Part shown: piece by piece, positions 5,890-7,469 of the stretch | Layout: every line of letters starts with the position of its first letter | Numbering within the stretch: the stretch's first letter is position 1 | Source of the DNA: Phycisphaerae bacterium | GTDB lineage: Bacteria; Planctomycetota; Phycisphaerae; UBA1845; PWPN01 | Reading direction: 5' to 3' | Assembly: GCA_003557125.1 (NCBI GenBank) | Contig: PWPN01000010.1 | Location: 1-7,469 of the forward strand | DNA length: 7,469 nucleotides | Notes under the pieces: generated by a model | Seen by the model: the letters and a program-made list of their open reading frames with translations, nothing else | Told to the model about the DNA's origin: nothing | The model's database searches: none | Program-made: the position numbers and the translations under genes

Positions 5890-6966
5890 ATGACTCCGAA
5901 AGCTTCCCATCCGCACCCGTTGGCCGACGCGCCCGTCATCAACCCCTCGCAACTGGGCGGCATCGAGACCTCGGTGCTCGACGACGGGCCGGGCCGGGGC
6001 GTGCGAATCGCCTGGGTCAACACCGGCGGCGGGCTCCGCTACAAGGTCGTGCTCGACCGAGGCCTGGACATCGCCGACGCCGAGTTCACCGGCCGATCGC
6101 TCACCTGGCACGGGTACAGCGGCATCGTCGCCCCATCGCACGGCTACAACCGCAAACTCGAATGGCTGCGGACCTTCTTCGGCGGGCTGCTGGTCAGTTG
6201 CGGCCCGCTGAATACCGGCGCGCCCTTCGTCGAGGACGACCAGGAATACAACATCCACGGCACGCACTCGCACACGCGCGCCAACGTCGAATCGATCGTC
6301 AACCCGGACCCGGCACGAGGCCAATACGAGATGCGCATCGTCGGCATCGTGCGGACAGCGCGGCTGTTCAACCCGAACATCGAGCTTCGACGCACGATCG
6401 CCAGCACGCTCGGCGAACCGTCCATCCGCATCCACGACGTCTTCCTCAACCGCGGCAACGAGCCCGTGCCGCACGCCTGGCTGCTGCACATCAACTTCGG
6501 GTACCCGCTGCTCGAACCCGGTCAAAGCGTCTACTGCTATCGCGGCGCGGTCTCGCCGATCGCGGCGGGCGCGTCGTGGTTCGAACGCGCCGATTACAAA
6601 ACCGCCCCCCCGCCGCTGGACGCCCATCGCGGCGCGGGCGAAGCCTTCGCCTACGTCGACCCCGAGGCCGACGCCGACGGCACGGTGACGGTCGGCGTGG
6701 TGAACCGCGCGCAGGGCTTCGGCGTGAAGATCGCCTACCCGCGTGCCGCGTTCCCGCGCATGGGCAACTGGCAGCACTGGGGGCCGAACGGCGAATACGT
6801 CGGGGCGCTCGAACCGATGACCGCCAGCGTCGAGGGCTGGCAGGCCGACCGGGAGCGCGGCTGGCACCGCACGCTTGCACCGGGCGAGCAGGTCGAATAC
6901 CACTGCACGATTACCGCGACCGACGCGGCCGACGAGCTCGATCGCCTGCTGCAACTGAATACGTGA
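5890..6966 (+). CDS. DUF4432 family, aldose-1-epimerase-like protein
   Basis: The 358-residue protein resembles the galactose-mutarotase superfamily group annotated as DUF4432. It has an N-terminal beta block with GGLRYKVVLDRGLDIADAEF (47-66) and LTWHG, then LRTFFGGLLVSCGPLNTG (93-110), NIHGTHSHT (121-129), LLHINFGYPLL (198-208) and a C-terminal WGPNGEYVGALEP (297-309). By analogy with mutarotases, His123 or His200 and Glu308 are candidate sugar-ring catalytic residues; that assignment is inference. The substrate is unknown, and no signal peptide or membrane segment is seen, so it is probably cytoplasmic. ATG 5890 is chosen because GGAGAGG at 5879-5885 precedes it and the domain starts soon after. 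The frame stays open upstream to 5644 but only through repeat DNA. An MqnA/MqnD-type gene follows after 71 bases on the same strand. Confidence 0.88.
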   Translation: MTPKASHPHPLADAPVINPSQLGGIETSVLDDGPGRGVRIAWVNTGGGLRYKVVLDRGLDIADAEFTGRSLTWHGYSGIVAPSHGYNRKLEWLRTFFGGLLVSCGPLNTGAPFVEDDQEYNIHGTHSHTRANVESIVNPDPARGQYEMRIVGIVRTARLFNPNIELRRTIASTLGEPSIRIHDVFLNRGNEPVPHAWLLHINFGYPLLEPGQSVYCYRGAVSPIAAGASWFERADYKTAPPPLDAHRGAGEAFAYVDPEADADGTVTVGVVNRAQGFGVKIAYPRAAFPRMGNWQHWGPNGEYVGALEPMTASVEGWQADRERGWHRTLAPGEQVEYHCTITATDAADELDRLLQLNT

Positions 6967-6989
6967 CATCGGACGTAACATCGAAACAC

Positions 6990-7014
6990 CACCGGCTCCC
7001 GCAACGGTGCCGGT
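6990..7014 (+). repeat. Intergenic hairpin between the DUF4432 gene and the mqnD-like gene
   Basis: ACCGGC (6991-6996) pairs with GCCGGT (7009-7014) around a 12-base loop; an alternative stem CACCG/CGGTG (6990-6994 with 7005-7009) competes with it. Only a short TTGCTT follows, so it is at most a weak terminator or attenuator, and read-through from the upstream gene is plausible. Confidence 0.35.
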
Positions 7015-7037
7015 TGCTTACTGAGAAGGGAACTGCC

Positions 7038-7469
7038 TTGCCTGAGATGACCACGAAACGGACGTTGACCCTGGGCCACAGCCCGGACCCCGACGACGCC
7101 TTCATGTTTTACGCACTGGCCCGAGGCCTGATCGATACGCGCGGATGGGGGTTCGAGCACGTACTCCAGGATATTCAGACGCTCAACGAGCGTGCCCAGA
7201 ATGGCGAACTGGACATCACAGCCATCAGTATCCACGCGTACCCGTACGTGGCGGACAAGTATGTCCTCACGCATTGCGGCGCGAGCATGGGCGACGGGTA
7301 CGGCCCGCTCGTGGTCGCGCGCGAGCCGATGGGCATCGAAGATCTCGTCGGCAAGCGAATCGCCGTGCCAGGCGAGATGACATCGGCCTTTCTGACGCTC
7401 AACCTGCTGATGGGCAAGGGGCGGTTCGAGCATACCGTCGTCATGTTCGACCAGATCCTCGACGAGGTA
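7038..7469 (+). CDS. mqnD: MqnA/MqnD-type menaquinone biosynthesis protein, probable 1,4-dihydroxy-6-naphthoate synthase (N-terminal part, runs off right edge)
   Basis: The family works in the futalosine route to menaquinone; MqnD converts cyclic dehypoxanthinylfutalosine to 1,4-dihydroxy-6-naphthoate. The 144 visible codons contain LTLGHSPDPDDAFMFYALA (10-28), VLQDIQTLNERAQNGELDIT (43-62), AISIHAYPYVADKYVL, GASMGDGYGPLVVARE, and IAVPGEMTSAFLTL, the periplasmic-binding-protein-like fold shared by MqnA and MqnD. Order and wording fit MqnD best, but an MqnA or unassigned family member remains possible because the C-terminal half is missing. The start is taken as TTG 7038, with AAGGGA at 7026-7031 spaced 6 bases; the in-frame ATG at 7047 is 15 bases from that site. 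No other mqn gene is visible; the upstream DUF4432 gene has no known link to the pathway. Confidence 0.8.
   Translation, partial: MPEMTTKRTLTLGHSPDPDDAFMFYALARGLIDTRGWGFEHVLQDIQTLNERAQNGELDITAISIHAYPYVADKYVLTHCGASMGDGYGPLVVAREPMGIEDLVGKRIAVPGEMTSAFLTLNLLMGKGRFEHTVVMFDQILDEV

Noticed and set aside
5546..5893. 115-codon plus-strand frame with PPYNPPYNPPY repeats
   Set aside because: The repeats come from the 12-bp tandem tract and the hairpin element; there is no ribosome site and it runs into the DUF4432 start.
5833..6981. 382-codon minus-strand frame opposite the DUF4432 gene
   Set aside because: Shadow frame; low-complexity Val/Asp/Arg composition typical of antisense reading of GC-rich codons.

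Overview
The window looks like a piece of a high-GC planctomycete chromosome, most likely Phycisphaerae or a related uncultured lineage. The strongest clue is the C-terminal dockerin-like tail on the secreted alkaline phosphatase (GDFDGDGDVDQDDFG followed by a second DLNNDGRVNQAD loop), a tail I associate with that group. The dispersed-repeat style hairpin upstream of the aldose-epimerase-like gene and a menaquinone (futalosine-type) gene fit the same lineage. The assignment is from recall and pattern, not from a search.

Layout. Minus strand, read right to left: a tRNA-Cys(GCA) at about 2.9 kb, a 743-codon 4-alpha-glucanotransferase (malQ), a 256-base AT-richer gap with inverted repeats, then the first 103 codons of a GlgE-type maltosyltransferase running off the left edge. 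The MalQ-GlgE pair is an alpha-glucan (glycogen/maltose-1-phosphate) module. Plus strand at 3.2-3.7 kb: ruvX (yqgF), a small nuclease/resolvase-fold gene. It converges on a minus-strand secreted alkaline phosphatase with a BACON-like beta domain and a dockerin-like tail; only 16 bases separate the two stop codons. Plus strand at 5.9-7.0 kb: a DUF4432 aldose-1-epimerase-like gene, followed after 71 bases by the start of an MqnA/MqnD-type gene that runs off the right edge.

Non-coding content is the less ordinary part. A promoter-like TTGCCG-17-TAAGAT lies upstream of tRNA-Cys. Between it and the tRNA is a 58-base segment that can fold into a clean three-way junction. The 588-base gap between the phosphatase and the DUF4432 gene holds an exact TATAAT box, two tandem 5-bp/7-nt hairpins, a 70-base near-perfect hairpin element whose arms are themselves palindromic, and a 12-base tandem repeat abutting it. 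Apart from these I see ordinary housekeeping and metabolic genes. I did not find a defence system, CRISPR array, IS element or a convincing new multi-gene system.
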